Of a stretch of DNA of 62,684 nucleotides, positions 21,201 to 28,770 are shown in pieces. The stretch comes from Betaproteobacteria bacterium (GTDB lineage Bacteria > Pseudomonadota > Gammaproteobacteria > Burkholderiales > Burkholderiaceae). Numbering within the stretch: position 1 is the stretch's first letter; each line of letters starts with the position of its first letter. Both the position numbers and the translations under genes were made by a program. Location: the NCBI GenBank assembly GCA_009921765.1, contig RFXC01000003.1, positions 1 through 62,684 of the forward strand, read 5' to 3'. Under the pieces are notes generated by a model, which saw only the letters and a program-made list of their open reading frames with translations, did no database searches and had not been told where the DNA came from.

Positions 21201-21520
21201 GCGGCCGCGCTGGCAGCCTGCGCCTGCGCGAGATCAGCCACAGGCACTGCGGATACAGCAGCGCTCGCCTCGATGGCGGCGTCCTCCGCATGGATGTCCA
21301 GCTCTTCTGCAAGTCGGTCGGCGTCTTTGGACTTCGCACGTACGTTCACGGCCGCCGAAACAGGCGCCGCTCCGGTGTCGACCGAGACCTCCAGCGCGTC
21401 AGCGTTCACAGGTACCGCTCGCGCAGGGGCGTTATTGGATGGGGTTTTCCTGGCAGCAGTCCGTGCCTGAAACGGGGCAGCGACAGTGGCGGGAGTGGTC
21501 GGCGACGTGGACTTGGTCAT
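15257..21520 (-). CDS. Giant exported 5'-nucleotidase / phytase-like multidomain phosphatase
   Basis: Protein of 2087 aa. Order: Ala-rich N-terminus (1-120) with no standard signal peptide; one hydrophobic helix ('AIGGVLVGVGALGLIAA', about 123-140); a carboxypeptidase-like/Ca-binding stretch ('VFIDTNRNGQPDAGEP', about 165); a 5'-nucleotidase-type metallophosphatase (about 405-735) with 'HFSDGEAG', 'GGDNFIPGPF' and 'IGNHEFDLG'; a 5'-nucleotidase C-terminal domain (about 800-1035); then a choice-of-anchor-I-like beta-propeller from about 1085, interrupted by an esterase-like phytase domain (about 1370-1700) and resuming to the C-terminus. The first metal motif reads DGE instead of DxH, a variant I recall from this subfamily. 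It should release phosphate from nucleotides or phytate outside the cytoplasm. The ATG at 21520 is preferred over a TTG 12 bases upstream. A Pho-box-like site lies 45 bases upstream. Confidence 0.85.
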   Translation of the reverse strand: MTKSTSPTTPATVAAPFQARTAARKTPSNNAPARAVPVNADALEVSVDTGAAPVSAAVNVRAKSKDADRLAEELDIHAEDAAIEASAAVSAVPVADLAQAQAASAAAATDAAAPAAGAAGVTPAIGGVLVGVGALGLIAATRDKNSPPTNTGKVVDGYIAGATVFIDTNRNGQPDAGEPITQSDAQGNFTLPQGVDGPVVAFGGRDVTTGVDFTGILKAPAGSTAVTPLTTLVTEVMQSKGLSLAAAQDQVLDAVGLAALKGTVNLTTLDPVAGAAAGQAGALAVQKAGVIVATMVNSLTVKVQQVAGVAADKHDEIAAGIFSEVAKAMTAGALAADKITATAETLINSVATQAKVAGISVNSANLKAAAVSALENLAAMSSKIDAATSVDSVAAGQKTALTQKTFTLQLLHFSDGEAGTLAPTTAPRLAALVDKFEDAYPNSITLVGGDNFIPGPFLAAGTDASVIAALNSAGGGALAATATVPIAAVDIAIHNAIGVEASAIGNHEFDLGSRVLSDAIKGSSGALGAQFPHISANLDFSGDTDLKSIYVDTTATSGLELASAQKGKIVPSAILIENGAKIGLVGVTTQILEAISSPSGTEVKGFPTGPGANGEADDMTLLAAQLQPVVDDLTAQGVNKIVLLSHLQIVGNEKLLATKLSGVDIVIAAGSNTRMGDANDKAVAMGGHSAAFAETYPFVAKDKDGTTTLVVSTDNEYTYLGRMVVDFDEAGKLIATSITANAAVNGAYAATDANVAAAWGVAESALATTAFASGTRGGKVKTLTDAVQSVITVKDGNVAGYASVYLEGERTLVRSEETNLGNLSADANTYAAKLALGTAASSTRVVSLKNGGGIRAQIGTISDPKADGTVDKLPPSDGSVSQLDLENSLRFNNQLMMFDTTPEGLKAILEHGVAAGTLQGRFPQVGGMSFSWDPDFAAGSRVMDIALVADDGSRIGLYDNGTKLAGAPAAISMVTLSFLAQGGDSYPTKANGENFRYLLDKAGGGYTLSQPVPETLDYSAAATTQQYSTASTPISAEQGVFQAYMKAVFGGASTAFDQADTPAALDERIQNLNMRAESVLQPSQLALSKVGTFSTNVYNAGGAEIVGYDPTSKRMFMVNAVAAEIQVLNLSDPVNPVLVGRLDFKGYATTAGSTPQVNSVAVSNGTVAVALADANPTAAGKLVLFKADVAVSSTAAAPAGARALDAGVGPDMVTFTPDGKKVLVANEAESINERGSTDVYYNGGSPFVANGGITVVTLGSDPATAIANATVQQLDFTAYNGQEGYLRERGVRIAAGVSASNDIEPEYIAVSPDGKQAMVTLQENNALAVLDLSAATAKIVDIAPLGYKNHARGDLVMTAYDTMTGSDLSSIGTDAFGKSVPSGGFSGLQYIGTSNGKWRFLTVSDRGPNGEPVNVDADAALERPFVLPSYQARVATLEFDPVTKQVSIAGTTMLTRADGTPLTGLPNIPGTDEEPVQIVPATDATRTGTFTSGGVTLGYKTLSYDPMGADLEGVYRTAAGNMWMVDEYRPAIYEFDATGKMVVRYVPSGTAALTPDTTDTFGTETLPAHLIKRQANRGFEALAVNEAQGLIFAFVQSPLDSVSGNTTDTGGPLVRIEVMAMRDLAVGTALPQGGTLAAAASKGTVIAEFAYLLERPALNLGALDKIGDAVFNPATGTIFVFERDSSVAPEAKKVLYEIDLRGATNLLTATPTLPTGKTTLEVLTVDEMLAAGINPVYKERVANLPSLGYTPNDKAEGLALLPDGGLAVINDNDFGVNGVGTETIGLGIFGFNGANKIDADNDTTGQPSGTIPAVSLTSPKLYGAYMPDAIASFSTNGKTYYITANEGDSRTVDEVQVKDLGGSGKPVADATAGAALLDGDLKVITNGIDVDGDGDLDKLVAFGGRSFSILDAYGNRIYDSGDQLERLVAEVLPSNFNANHTSNSIDNRSDDKGPEPEGVTTAVVGDKVLAFVGLERIGGVAVYDVSDPYRPSFLSYENTRDFTKTPAQDSTTKAISGGDLGPEGLLLIPASSSPTGLPMLAVANEVSGTVGLFNVAALPANETDPTVWLASNLPQSALPAVPALPVL

Positions 21521-21564
21521 GGCGGGCCTCAAACAATGGAAGCCCTGAACGCTAGTGACTGCTT

Positions 21565-21582
21565 ATGACAGTTTTGTGTCGG
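21565..21582 (-). promoter_or_regulatory. Candidate PhoB box upstream of the giant phosphatase gene
   Basis: Read on the minus strand: CCGACACAAAACTGTCAT. The second half-site is a perfect CTGTCAT; the first matches 4 of 7; the spacer AAAA gives the exact 11-bp period of the classical CTGTCAT-N4-CTGTCAT box. It points toward the gene starting at 21520, 45 bases away. A weak -10-like TAGCGT follows after about ten bases. Regulation is inferred. Confidence 0.55.
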
Positions 21583-21615
21583 TCGAGTACTCGCGTGCGG
21601 GCGATCTGCTGCGAG

Positions 21616-22299
21616 TCAAAGTAAGTCGTCGCTTGAGATCTCCATCCAGGTCGCAAATCTTGCACTGACCTCCATAGCACGGTCACCGTAGCCCCCCTCG
21701 AAGAGGGCGCAGTCGACGCCAGCGGCGAAGGCGCAGGCGACATCGATATGGCTGTCGCCGGTGAAGAGCGCATCCACTGCATTGCCTCGCAGCCGCGAGA
21801 TGGCGGCGAGGAGCGGCTCCGGGGCTGGCTTCCTGACGCCACAGGTATCAGCCCCGACTACCACATCGAAGTACCCGTCTAGGTTCTTCCTGGCCAGCAA
21901 CTCCCGGGCCTCAGCCTCGGCCTTGTTGGAACAGATCGCGAGCCGGGCGCCCCGCGCATGAAGGGCAGCCAGTACCGACGGAACTCCCCGATACACGCGG
22001 GCGAATTTTCCCGATATCGAGCGATAGTGGACGCGGTAGGATTCGAGAAGTGGTTCGAACCTGTCTTCGGAGGCGCTCGCGGCAACGAGGGCCGCCCTGG
22101 CGCTCGCCTCGACTCCGCCATGAAGCGAAGCTCGTACTAGTTCACGTCCGACAGGCGGGAGCCGATGGTCGTACAGTGCAAGGTTAAGCGCTACGGTCAG
22201 ATCCACAATTGTATCGATCAGCGTTCCGTCCAGATCGAAGACCTGAAGTGGCCGTGCATAGAGCTCTGCGAGAGCACGGCTCTGTGGCTGCGCGTTCAA
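21616..22299 (-). CDS. HAD-superfamily phosphatase (phosphoglycolate-phosphatase-like)
   Basis: HAD hydrolase of 227 aa with motif I 'VFDLDGTLIDT', motif II 'ICSNK', a lysine in 'RKPAPEPLLAA' and motif IV 'FTGDSHIDVACAFAAG'; the helical cap sits between motifs I and II. The start appears to be a TTG that overlaps the phnC stop as TTGA, so it is translationally coupled to the phosphonate-type ABC genes. Substrate unknown; the context suggests a small organic phosphate brought in by this operon. I see no specific evidence for phosphonoacetaldehyde hydrolase (PhnX), though it belongs to the same superfamily. Confidence 0.82.
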   Translation of the reverse strand: MNAQPQSRALAELYARPLQVFDLDGTLIDTIVDLTVALNLALYDHRLPPVGRELVRASLHGGVEASARAALVAASASEDRFEPLLESYRVHYRSISGKFARVYRGVPSVLAALHARGARLAICSNKAEAEARELLARKNLDGYFDVVVGADTCGVRKPAPEPLLAAISRLRGNAVDALFTGDSHIDVACAFAAGVDCALFEGGYGDRAMEVSARFATWMEISSDDLL

Positions 22300-23060
22300 G
22301 CAACGTCACCATTGTGAGGGCGATAGAGCGCCGACTCCAGCGCTTCATCAAGATCGGCCACAGGCCGATCAAACATCACACGACCGCTGCGCAGACCCAC
22401 CACCCGGTCGGCAAACTGTCTGGCCCACTCCACCTGATGCAAGCTGCAGAGCACCGCAAGCCCTTCATCGCGCGCAACCCGGCGCAAGTCCGAAAGTACG
22501 CCGCGCGCCGACTCGGGATCGAGACTCGCCACCGGCTCGTCCGCGAGCAGCACCCGGCAGTCCTGCGCGAGCACGCGCGCAATCGCAACCCGTTGCTGCT
22601 GCCCACCTGAGAGCAGATCGCTTCGCTGATATGCCTTGTCAAGGAGGCCAACACGATCAAGGCTTGCAAGCGCCGCCTGTCGGTCCACGCTCGCAAATCG
22701 GCGCACCAGCACCCGCCAAAGCGGCGTCGTTCCGAGGCGTCCGGTGAGCACGTTGTCGATCGCGCTCAGGCGCCCAACCAAATTGTGTTGCTGGAACACA
22801 AGGCCCACCGAGCGCCTGTGTTGCCGTAGCGCTTTACCCTCGAGCCGGTTGATCGCCGCACCCAGCAACCGGACCTCGCCGGAGTCAGGGCGGACCAAAC
22901 CTGTCAGGCAACGGAACAGGGTGGACTTGCCAGCACCGCTCGGCCCGAGCAGCACCACCAACTCGCCAGGGGCCACCGAGATCGATACGTTGTCGAGCGC
23001 ACAGACGTCGCCGTAGCGTTTGCTGAGCGTATCAACCCGCAGCGTGTCATTGCCAGCCAT
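22296..23060 (-). CDS. phnC: Phosphonate/phosphate-type ABC transporter ATPase (PhnC family)
   Basis: ATP-binding subunit of about 254 aa with Walker A 'LLGPSGAGKSTLFRCLTGL', Q-loop 'GLVFQQHNLVGRLS', signature 'LLSGGQQQRVAIARVL' and Walker B 'VLLADEPVASLDPES'. The 'FQQHNLV' and 'ADEPVASLDP' forms are typical of PhnC. The ATG at 23060 comes right after the phnE stop, so I prefer it to the start 27 bases upstream that overlaps phnE. It works with the adjacent PhnE and PhnD. This is the first of two PhnCDE systems in the window. Confidence 0.9.
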   Translation of the reverse strand: MAGNDTLRVDTLSKRYGDVCALDNVSISVAPGELVVLLGPSGAGKSTLFRCLTGLVRPDSGEVRLLGAAINRLEGKALRQHRRSVGLVFQQHNLVGRLSAIDNVLTGRLGTTPLWRVLVRRFASVDRQAALASLDRVGLLDKAYQRSDLLSGGQQQRVAIARVLAQDCRVLLADEPVASLDPESARGVLSDLRRVARDEGLAVLCSLHQVEWARQFADRVVGLRSGRVMFDRPVADLDEALESALYRPHNGDVA

Positions 23061-23062
23061 GT

Positions 23063-23890
23063 TCAGACCAGCCGCCGCCGCAACCATGCGCTCAACTGAT
23101 CAATCAGCGTCACCATAATCAGCACCGCGACTGTCAGCGTCAAAAGACGCTGAAAATCCAGGAGATCGATCGCAGCCTTGATCTCGATTCCAATCCCCCC
23201 CGCGCCAACGATGCCCAGCACCGTTGACGTGCGAACGTTGGCTTCCCAGACATAAAGCGACACTGAACTCAGGTTGGGGAGTACAGCAGGAAAGACGATA
23301 TGACCCATGATCGAACCGGTTCCGGCGCCGGTCATTGCAGCCGCCTCAAGCGGTGCCTTGGGGAGCGTTTCAATCGCCTCGGCGTTCAGCTTGGTGATCA
23401 CCCCAATCGAGTGGATGAACATGCCCAGCACGCCAGCAAACGGCCCCAGGCCAACTGCTGCAACGAAGAGGATCGCAAAGACCACTGTGTCGATCCCCCT
23501 GCAACCGTTGGCAAAACCCCGAATCAGCCGCGATGCGAACGGACTGGGCGTCACATTAGCCGCTGCGAACATCGACAGCGGCGCCGATACGATGGCCGCA
23601 GCAAGCGTTCCGATGGTGGCAATTGCCACCGTTTCGGCAGCACGCAGCGCCACCGCATCCAGCTCGGACAGGTTGGGCGGCCAGGCGGTCGCCGCCCACT
23701 TCAGAAGCCGCGGCAAGCCCTCAATCAACTTGCCGGGCTCCACCTTCGCGATCCAGGCGCAGCCGACCACGAAAGCAAACGCGACAAGCACCGACGCGGC
23801 ACGGATCAGTCCTGCTCGGGATCGCCAGGAGAATAGCTGCTCCGCATAGCCACCCGCGGCAAGCCGACGCGCCGGTGCACGCAGGGTCAT
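23063..23890 (-). CDS. phnE: Phosphonate-type ABC transporter permease (PhnE family)
   Basis: Integral membrane subunit of 275 aa with about six hydrophobic segments and the binding-protein-dependent permease loop 'AIETLPKAPLEAAAMTGAGTGSIMGHIVFPAVLPN' for ATPase contact, then 'VRTSTVLGIVGAGGIGIEIKAAIDLLDFQRL', a PhnE hallmark. Order PhnD-PhnE-PhnC with gaps of 2-16 bases shows a tight operon. It probably imports a phosphonate, phosphite or phosphate ester. Confidence 0.9.
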   Translation of the reverse strand: MTLRAPARRLAAGGYAEQLFSWRSRAGLIRAASVLVAFAFVVGCAWIAKVEPGKLIEGLPRLLKWAATAWPPNLSELDAVALRAAETVAIATIGTLAAAIVSAPLSMFAAANVTPSPFASRLIRGFANGCRGIDTVVFAILFVAAVGLGPFAGVLGMFIHSIGVITKLNAEAIETLPKAPLEAAAMTGAGTGSIMGHIVFPAVLPNLSSVSLYVWEANVRTSTVLGIVGAGGIGIEIKAAIDLLDFQRLLTLTVAVLIMVTLIDQLSAWLRRRLV

Positions 23891-23906
23891 GATGGTGTCC
23901 TGCTAC

Positions 23907-24782
23907 TCAACCCTTGAGCACGCCGACTTCGCGACCCATGACCTCAAGCTTGGCGTAGGGCTCATGCCCCACCGCAACGAAGCCAGAGTAAGGCCACGGC
24001 ATCATCCTGGCGGCGTCATCCTTGGGTAGCGAAGCAAACGCGCTTTGCAAGCGTTTCGCAAGATCCGGATCAAAGCCTCGCCGTACAACCACCGGCTCAT
24101 TAGGCAAGGGCTCCGACTCCCAGACCACTCGGTTGGAGTCAGGCTTGATCTGCCCGTTTCGGATCATGGTGTTGCGGTGGGTGTCCCAGCCTGTCGCGAG
24201 GTCAACCTGCCCGCCAATGGTCGCCATCTGAGCGGCAGCGGCCGACGCACCTTCCGCGTAACGCCCGAAGTAGGTACGGGGGTTGATGCCGCGCGAGCGC
24301 AGGAAGTGGGTGGGAACCAGCCAGCCCGACGTGGACCCGACGTCCAGCATCTGCATCGACATCCCTTTGGCGTCATCTGGAAAACTCTTCACCTCGAGCC
24401 CGGGCCGGCCCACTACAATCGCCTTGTAGTAATCGCGACCTTCGATCAGCAGCATGGCAATTGCCTGCGCCTCGCCCTTTTGCTTGGCGAGCACGTATCC
24501 CCAGGGCCCCATCTGCGCGACATCGATCTGCTGGTTGGCAAGCGCAACCGCGATGCCTGCCCAGTCGTTGGCAACTGTCAGGTCAAGATCGCAGCCAACC
24601 TGATCGCACACGCTGCGATATAGCGGCTCCCACACCCGGCGCGTATCGGCCTGTGTGGGCTGCTGCGGGCCCAAGCCTACCTTCAGGACCGGACGCTTCT
24701 GCGCATGCACAAAAGGGGCGGGCAGGGCTGACACCGTTGCCACAGCAAGCGGTGCGGAAATCAGTTGTCGACGCGTCGTCAT
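23907..24782 (-). CDS. phnD: Phosphonate-type ABC transporter substrate-binding protein (PhnD family)
   Basis: Periplasmic binding protein of 291 aa. The leader (MTTRRQLISAPLAVATVSALPAPFVHAQ) looks Tat-like (TRRQL). 'LKVGLGPQQPTQADTRRVWEPLY' and 'DVAQMGPWGYVLAKQKG' match the PhnD/phosphate-binding type 2 fold. It is only distantly similar to the second PhnD at 37201-38166, so the two transporters probably have different ligands. It lies 97 bases after the fused TRAP permease gene on the same strand, likely in the same transcript. Confidence 0.88.
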   Translation of the reverse strand: MTTRRQLISAPLAVATVSALPAPFVHAQKRPVLKVGLGPQQPTQADTRRVWEPLYRSVCDQVGCDLDLTVANDWAGIAVALANQQIDVAQMGPWGYVLAKQKGEAQAIAMLLIEGRDYYKAIVVGRPGLEVKSFPDDAKGMSMQMLDVGSTSGWLVPTHFLRSRGINPRTYFGRYAEGASAAAAQMATIGGQVDLATGWDTHRNTMIRNGQIKPDSNRVVWESEPLPNEPVVVRRGFDPDLAKRLQSAFASLPKDDAARMMPWPYSGFVAVGHEPYAKLEVMGREVGVLKG

Positions 24783-24879
24783 TGCGCTCTCCAGGTTTGA
24801 GGGAAGAAGAATGCTGGAGAGGTTAAGCGGGGCAGATGACAGGGCCGTGAATCGCGCTCAAGATGAGGACACCGAATCC

Positions 24880-26772
24880 CTAGCTGACTACGAACGCAAC
24901 CACCAGCGTGCCAAGCATGATCGCCACAAGGGAAGGTAGCGCCGCGCGCGCGGTCCAGAGAAGCGGCTTAGCGAACATGGCCGAGGCAAAGTACAGATTC
25001 ATCCCCGCAGGCGGGCAGATGAATCCCACCTCCATCGCCGCCATGAACACCACGCCAAAGTGCACCGGGTCAATGCCATAGCTTTGCGCAAGCGGCAGGA
25101 GGAGCGGAACCAGCACCACGATCGCGGCGTAGATCTCGAGCAACGCGGCGGCCACAAACAGCGTGGCAAGTAGCGCGAGCATGAAAAGGTGCGGGCTGTC
25201 GACCCGCTCCCGGACCCAGTCAACCAACGCGGCTGGCGCCCCGACATCAGTCAGCCAATTCGTGAGCGCAAGCGCCATGCCAAGGATCAGCATCACCCCG
25301 CCGATGAGTCGCGCGCTGTCGGCGAGGCACAGCCCCAACCGCCCAGGGGTCAGTTCCCTGTGCACCAGACCTTGGGACAGCACGACAAATGCCGCCGTGA
25401 GTGCGGCACTTTCAGTGGGTGTGGCAATGCCCACCGCAATCGACCCGACGGCAATGACTGGAATCAACAGCTCCCACCCCGCCGCCTTCGCCGCGAGATA
25501 GATATCGGCCTTACGATCAGGCCTCTGCAGCGGCAGATCGGCTCCGCCGAGCATCGGCGCGGGCCGTGGCATCTTCCTGAAATAGCCACCAATGCCCAAC
25601 AGGCAGACGATCATGATCGCGGCGGGCAGAAGCCCGGCAACGAACATCTCTTGAATCGGCACCCGGGCAATCACGGCATACAGCACCAGCGGAACCGATG
25701 GTGCGATCAATACGCCGAGGGCACTCGCACCGGTCAGCAGACCGATCGCCCGACGCTCTGGATAGCCGGCACGGGTGAGCATCGGATAGAGGAGCCCTCC
25801 CAGCGCAAGAATCGTTACGCCACTTCCGCCCGTGAGCGCAGTGAAGCCTGAACAGAGCAGTGCCGCGGCGATCGCAACCGCCCGCGGTCCGTCGCCAAAT
25901 AGCGCCTGCAAGAGCCTCCCCACCCGCGCGGCTGCACCGGTTCGCGCCACCACAATACCGGCAAGCGTAAAGAGCGGTAGCGCGGGGAGCGACGGATTGA
26001 CGGTGATCTGATAGTGAGAAAGCGGAACTGACGCAAGCGGCAGCCCTTCCCCCGCCATCAGCACCACAGCGAGCGCACCGAGACAGGCAAAGATCGGCGC
26101 GCCTGCAAGTAGCATGGCAACGATCATCGCTACCGCTACAACAGTTCCGATGGGGCTCGTGCCCTCAAAGGCCTCCGCGCCCAACCATCCTGCGCCAAGC
26201 AGTGCCAACGCAAGTGCCCAGCCCTGGGCGGCCCGTCGCGACAGGCGCCTGCCCAGAAAGACCGAAATCAGCGCAAATCCCGCGGGTAGCGCAAACTGGA
26301 TCGCCCAGACCGGAATGCCATAGGCGAGCCGAGTGCCTGCGTCCATCTCGGTCATGACGAAGGTCCAGCTCGCCCGCGCAAGCACCGCGGCCGCGAACGC
26401 CGACCCGCTAAGCGCAACCGCATGCAGTACCCACAACGGATCGACCGGCTGCCCCAGCCCCTGATCTGCTCGCTCGGGCAGATGCAGCACAGTGCTCAAC
26501 TCGTTTCGGCGCGCGGCCGCTACCGCACCGGCCATCGCCATCAATAGCCCGAGATGCTGGACTACCACCGAGGCGTTATCAATGCCTTGACCCATCAGGG
26601 GCCGGGCAGCGATCTCCACCACCGGAATCGCCACCATCAGCGCGAGCGCGAGCGCGGCCAACCAGCCGAACAGGTCAGTCCGCGATTCCGATGATGCGAG
26701 GGTACTCAACGCAGCCGGCCGCTCAACCGCCCCGGGTTGAACGATAAGCCTTAAGGTGCAAAAACACTTCAT
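24880..26772 (-). CDS. Fused TRAP transporter permease (DctQ-DctM)
   Basis: A single polypeptide of about 630 aa: an N-terminal DctQ-like part (about 190 aa, four hydrophobic segments) fused to a DctM part (about 430 aa) with 'SGFTALTGGSGVTILALGGLLYPMLTRAGYPERRAIGLLTGASALG' and 'EVGFICPPAGMNLYFASAMFA'. Fused QM permeases are known in the TRAP-T family, often together with a TAtT lipoprotein, as here. The start is uncertain: ATG 26772 overlaps dctP by about 50 bases, and a TTG at 26709 lies 13 bases beyond the dctP stop. Sandwiched between a DctP and PhnDEC in a run with an apparent Pho box, it may carry a phosphorus-containing or phosphate-starvation-related substrate. Confidence 0.85.
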   Translation of the reverse strand: MKCFCTLRLIVQPGAVERPAALSTLASSESRTDLFGWLAALALALMVAIPVVEIAARPLMGQGIDNASVVVQHLGLLMAMAGAVAAARRNELSTVLHLPERADQGLGQPVDPLWVLHAVALSGSAFAAAVLARASWTFVMTEMDAGTRLAYGIPVWAIQFALPAGFALISVFLGRRLSRRAAQGWALALALLGAGWLGAEAFEGTSPIGTVVAVAMIVAMLLAGAPIFACLGALAVVLMAGEGLPLASVPLSHYQITVNPSLPALPLFTLAGIVVARTGAAARVGRLLQALFGDGPRAVAIAAALLCSGFTALTGGSGVTILALGGLLYPMLTRAGYPERRAIGLLTGASALGVLIAPSVPLVLYAVIARVPIQEMFVAGLLPAAIMIVCLLGIGGYFRKMPRPAPMLGGADLPLQRPDRKADIYLAAKAAGWELLIPVIAVGSIAVGIATPTESAALTAAFVVLSQGLVHRELTPGRLGLCLADSARLIGGVMLILGMALALTNWLTDVGAPAALVDWVRERVDSPHLFMLALLATLFVAAALLEIYAAIVVLVPLLLPLAQSYGIDPVHFGVVFMAAMEVGFICPPAGMNLYFASAMFAKPLLWTARAALPSLVAIMLGTLVVAFVVS

Positions 26773-27754
26773 CGAAGGCGTCAGCAGGCACCAGGGTGCC
26801 GCGAAGCCTCGGATAAAGGCCCTGGGCGAGGTCCTCCCACGCCTTGCGTTGCAAGTCATCGGGTTGGTTAACGGTGAGTCCGCGCTTCTTCATGGCCTCA
26901 ACCGCCTCGTCGACCTCAGCTCGGGCGCGATTCCGCATGGCGATGCCCGCTGATTCGCCCGCAGTGCGGAGCGATGCGCGAGCCGTATCCGACATCGAGT
27001 CCCAGGATTTTTGGGTCACCACCAGAGCGCCAACCATCGGGGCCCAATTGATCTCGAGCATATGCGATGCGGCAGAGAAAATTTGTGCGGCCAACGCGAA
27101 ATAGGGCGTCGACGGCACCACGCTGATCATCCCAGTTTGAATCGCCGCCAGCGCATCCCCCGTCTCAAGCGGAACCGGTGTGTAACCCAGGCTCTTCATG
27201 ATGGACTGTTGCTCGGGCTCGGATCCCCAGGCGAAAAATCTCATCCGCTTGAAGTCATCCGGATGCACGGCCCGCTCGCGAGAGAAAAACCGAATCCAGC
27301 CCGCATCGCCCCAGCCGAGTACCACAAAGCCACGCTCGCTGAATCGCCGTTCGATCGAGGGTCGCAGGCGCTCTCGGACATAGTCGATTTCCTCCCAGCT
27401 GCGAAAAAGCAGTGGCAAATTTTGCAGCGCCGAGATGGTGGGTTCGATTTCACGCAGACCCACGACCGACATCAGTGCGCCCTGAAGCTGGCCGATCCGC
27501 ATGCGCCGGACCATCTCGGCTTCGCCGCCCTGCGAACCATCTGTAAACGCAGCAAAGCGTGCGTTGCCACCCTGAGCGGCCCGCCACGCCTCACCAAGCT
27601 TCATCAGTTCCTGGTGGTACACCGAGTTCCTCGGGACCACCGAGCCGATTCTCAGCTGCGCGGCGGGCTGTGCACTCGTCGTACCCGCAACGATCAAGGT
27701 GTTCAAAGCGAGCACGCAGGCATTGACGCTAAAGTAGCGGCGGGACGATGACAT
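26723..27754 (-). CDS. dctP: TRAP transporter solute-binding protein (DctP family)
   Basis: Periplasmic receptor of 343 aa with an N-terminal leader (MSSSRRYFSVNACVLALNTLIVAGTTSAQ). 'LRIGSVVPRNSVYHQELMKLGEAWRAAQGG' and 'GDALAAIQTGMISVVPSTPYFALAAQIF' match DctP proteins of the TAtT-associated TRAP subgroup rather than the two classical DctPs near the window start. The usual carboxylate-binding 'GLKIR' core reads 'DDFKRMRFFAW', which suggests a different ligand. It lies between the TAtT lipoprotein gene (26 bases upstream) and the QM permease. Confidence 0.85.
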   Translation of the reverse strand: MSSSRRYFSVNACVLALNTLIVAGTTSAQPAAQLRIGSVVPRNSVYHQELMKLGEAWRAAQGGNARFAAFTDGSQGGEAEMVRRMRIGQLQGALMSVVGLREIEPTISALQNLPLLFRSWEEIDYVRERLRPSIERRFSERGFVVLGWGDAGWIRFFSRERAVHPDDFKRMRFFAWGSEPEQQSIMKSLGYTPVPLETGDALAAIQTGMISVVPSTPYFALAAQIFSAASHMLEINWAPMVGALVVTQKSWDSMSDTARASLRTAGESAGIAMRNRARAEVDEAVEAMKKRGLTVNQPDDLQRKAWEDLAQGLYPRLRGTLVPADAFDEVFLHLKAYRSTRGG

Positions 27755-27780
27755 GAGTTGATCTCTACAGGTCTGGAGAA

Positions 27781-28728
27781 TCAGAAGCGGTCGTCGATCG
27801 TATCGAGCAGCCAGAGCGCCCGCTCGAGCATGATGCGGTTATCCGCTCCTGGGTTTTGGGTTGCGATCGTGATGGCCTCGCGCACGAGCCGGGTAAACTC
27901 ATCGCGATCGCCAGCCGCAAGCGGCAGCGCTTCGGCGCGCGCAAGCGCAACCGCTGCCATGCGACCGCCCGATAGCCGCGCCGCTTCGTCAAACCAGCGT
28001 TGCGCGTCGCTCAAACGCCCGCCAGGTCGACCCGCTTCAAACGTACCCGCGAGCGAAGCCACAGCGCCGTCACCCCAGGTCACACAGCAGGCGGTGAGCA
28101 GGCTGGTGAGGCGAACTGCAGCTGGGAGTTGCGCGATAGCTTCTGCATTACTTTTCGAGAGTGCGATCCGGGCCCCCCACGCGGCTGCCGCCCAATAGGC
28201 GACGCCCGCATGCCGCGGATCGAGCACCATGGGATCACCGCCAGGCAGAGGATTGGCAAGCCACCTTTCAAGGCCGGGGTAATGTTGCTCGAGCGCGCGC
28301 ATAGCATGGCGCTCGGCCCGCGCATATAAGCGAACGGCTCGCTGTCGCAGGCGGGTGGCAGCGGCCGAATCCCGCGATTCGACCCGATCCGCTTCAAAGG
28401 CAACAAATGCCCACGCGTAGCGAACGAACCCGGCCGCGATCACTTCGGCCAGCCCCTCGTGATCGGGCGTTCGGGCAAGCACTGACTCGCCAAATTTCAG
28501 AAAGAATGGTGCGGCGTCCCGCACCAGCTCCAGATCGTCATCTTGATCTTCAGCCTGCGCGGTAAGCTGATCAGCCACCGCGCGCGCAAGCATGCGGTTA
28601 ATCGAACAGCCGGAGATCTGCGCCGCGACAACGGTCACGAACAGCAGGATGAGCGTCAAACGAATGAGCGAACCGCACTCGACTTGAGCGCGACCAGGCC
28701 GACCGGGGGCGAGAGTCTGAAAGGGCAT
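27781..28728 (-). CDS. TRAP-transporter-associated TatT/TAtT-family lipoprotein
   Basis: Protein of 315 aa with a hydrophobic N-terminus ending in a lipobox-like 'AAQISGC', so it is probably an exported lipoprotein. The helical remainder ('AEDQDDDLELVRDAAPFFLKFGESVLARTPDHEGLAEVIAAGFVRYAWAFV', 'LYARAERHAMRALEQHYPG', 'YWAAAAWGARIALSKSN') matches the TPR-like TRAP-associated TatT family, described in Treponema as the periplasmic partner of a DctP. It is the first gene of the TRAP/Phn run. Its start lies 43 bases downstream of a triple Pho-type half-site array. Confidence 0.82.
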   Translation of the reverse strand: MPFQTLAPGRPGRAQVECGSLIRLTLILLFVTVVAAQISGCSINRMLARAVADQLTAQAEDQDDDLELVRDAAPFFLKFGESVLARTPDHEGLAEVIAAGFVRYAWAFVAFEADRVESRDSAAATRLRQRAVRLYARAERHAMRALEQHYPGLERWLANPLPGGDPMVLDPRHAGVAYWAAAAWGARIALSKSNAEAIAQLPAAVRLTSLLTACCVTWGDGAVASLAGTFEAGRPGGRLSDAQRWFDEAARLSGGRMAAVALARAEALPLAAGDRDEFTRLVREAITIATQNPGADNRIMLERALWLLDTIDDRF

Positions 28729-28770
28729 GGCGGATGTGTTGCCTCAACCCGCGCAAATTGCCCGCCAATT

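Noticed and set aside
19922..21568. Long plus-strand open frame opposite the N-terminus of the giant phosphatase
   Set aside because: Arg/Gly-rich shadow with no recognisable domain; the minus strand encodes clear domains.
21616..22299. HAD gene as phosphonoacetaldehyde hydrolase (phnX)
   Set aside because: Motifs and cap arrangement look like phosphoglycolate-phosphatase-type HADs; I could not find PhnX-specific features, and PhnY-PhnA already processes phosphonoacetaldehyde.
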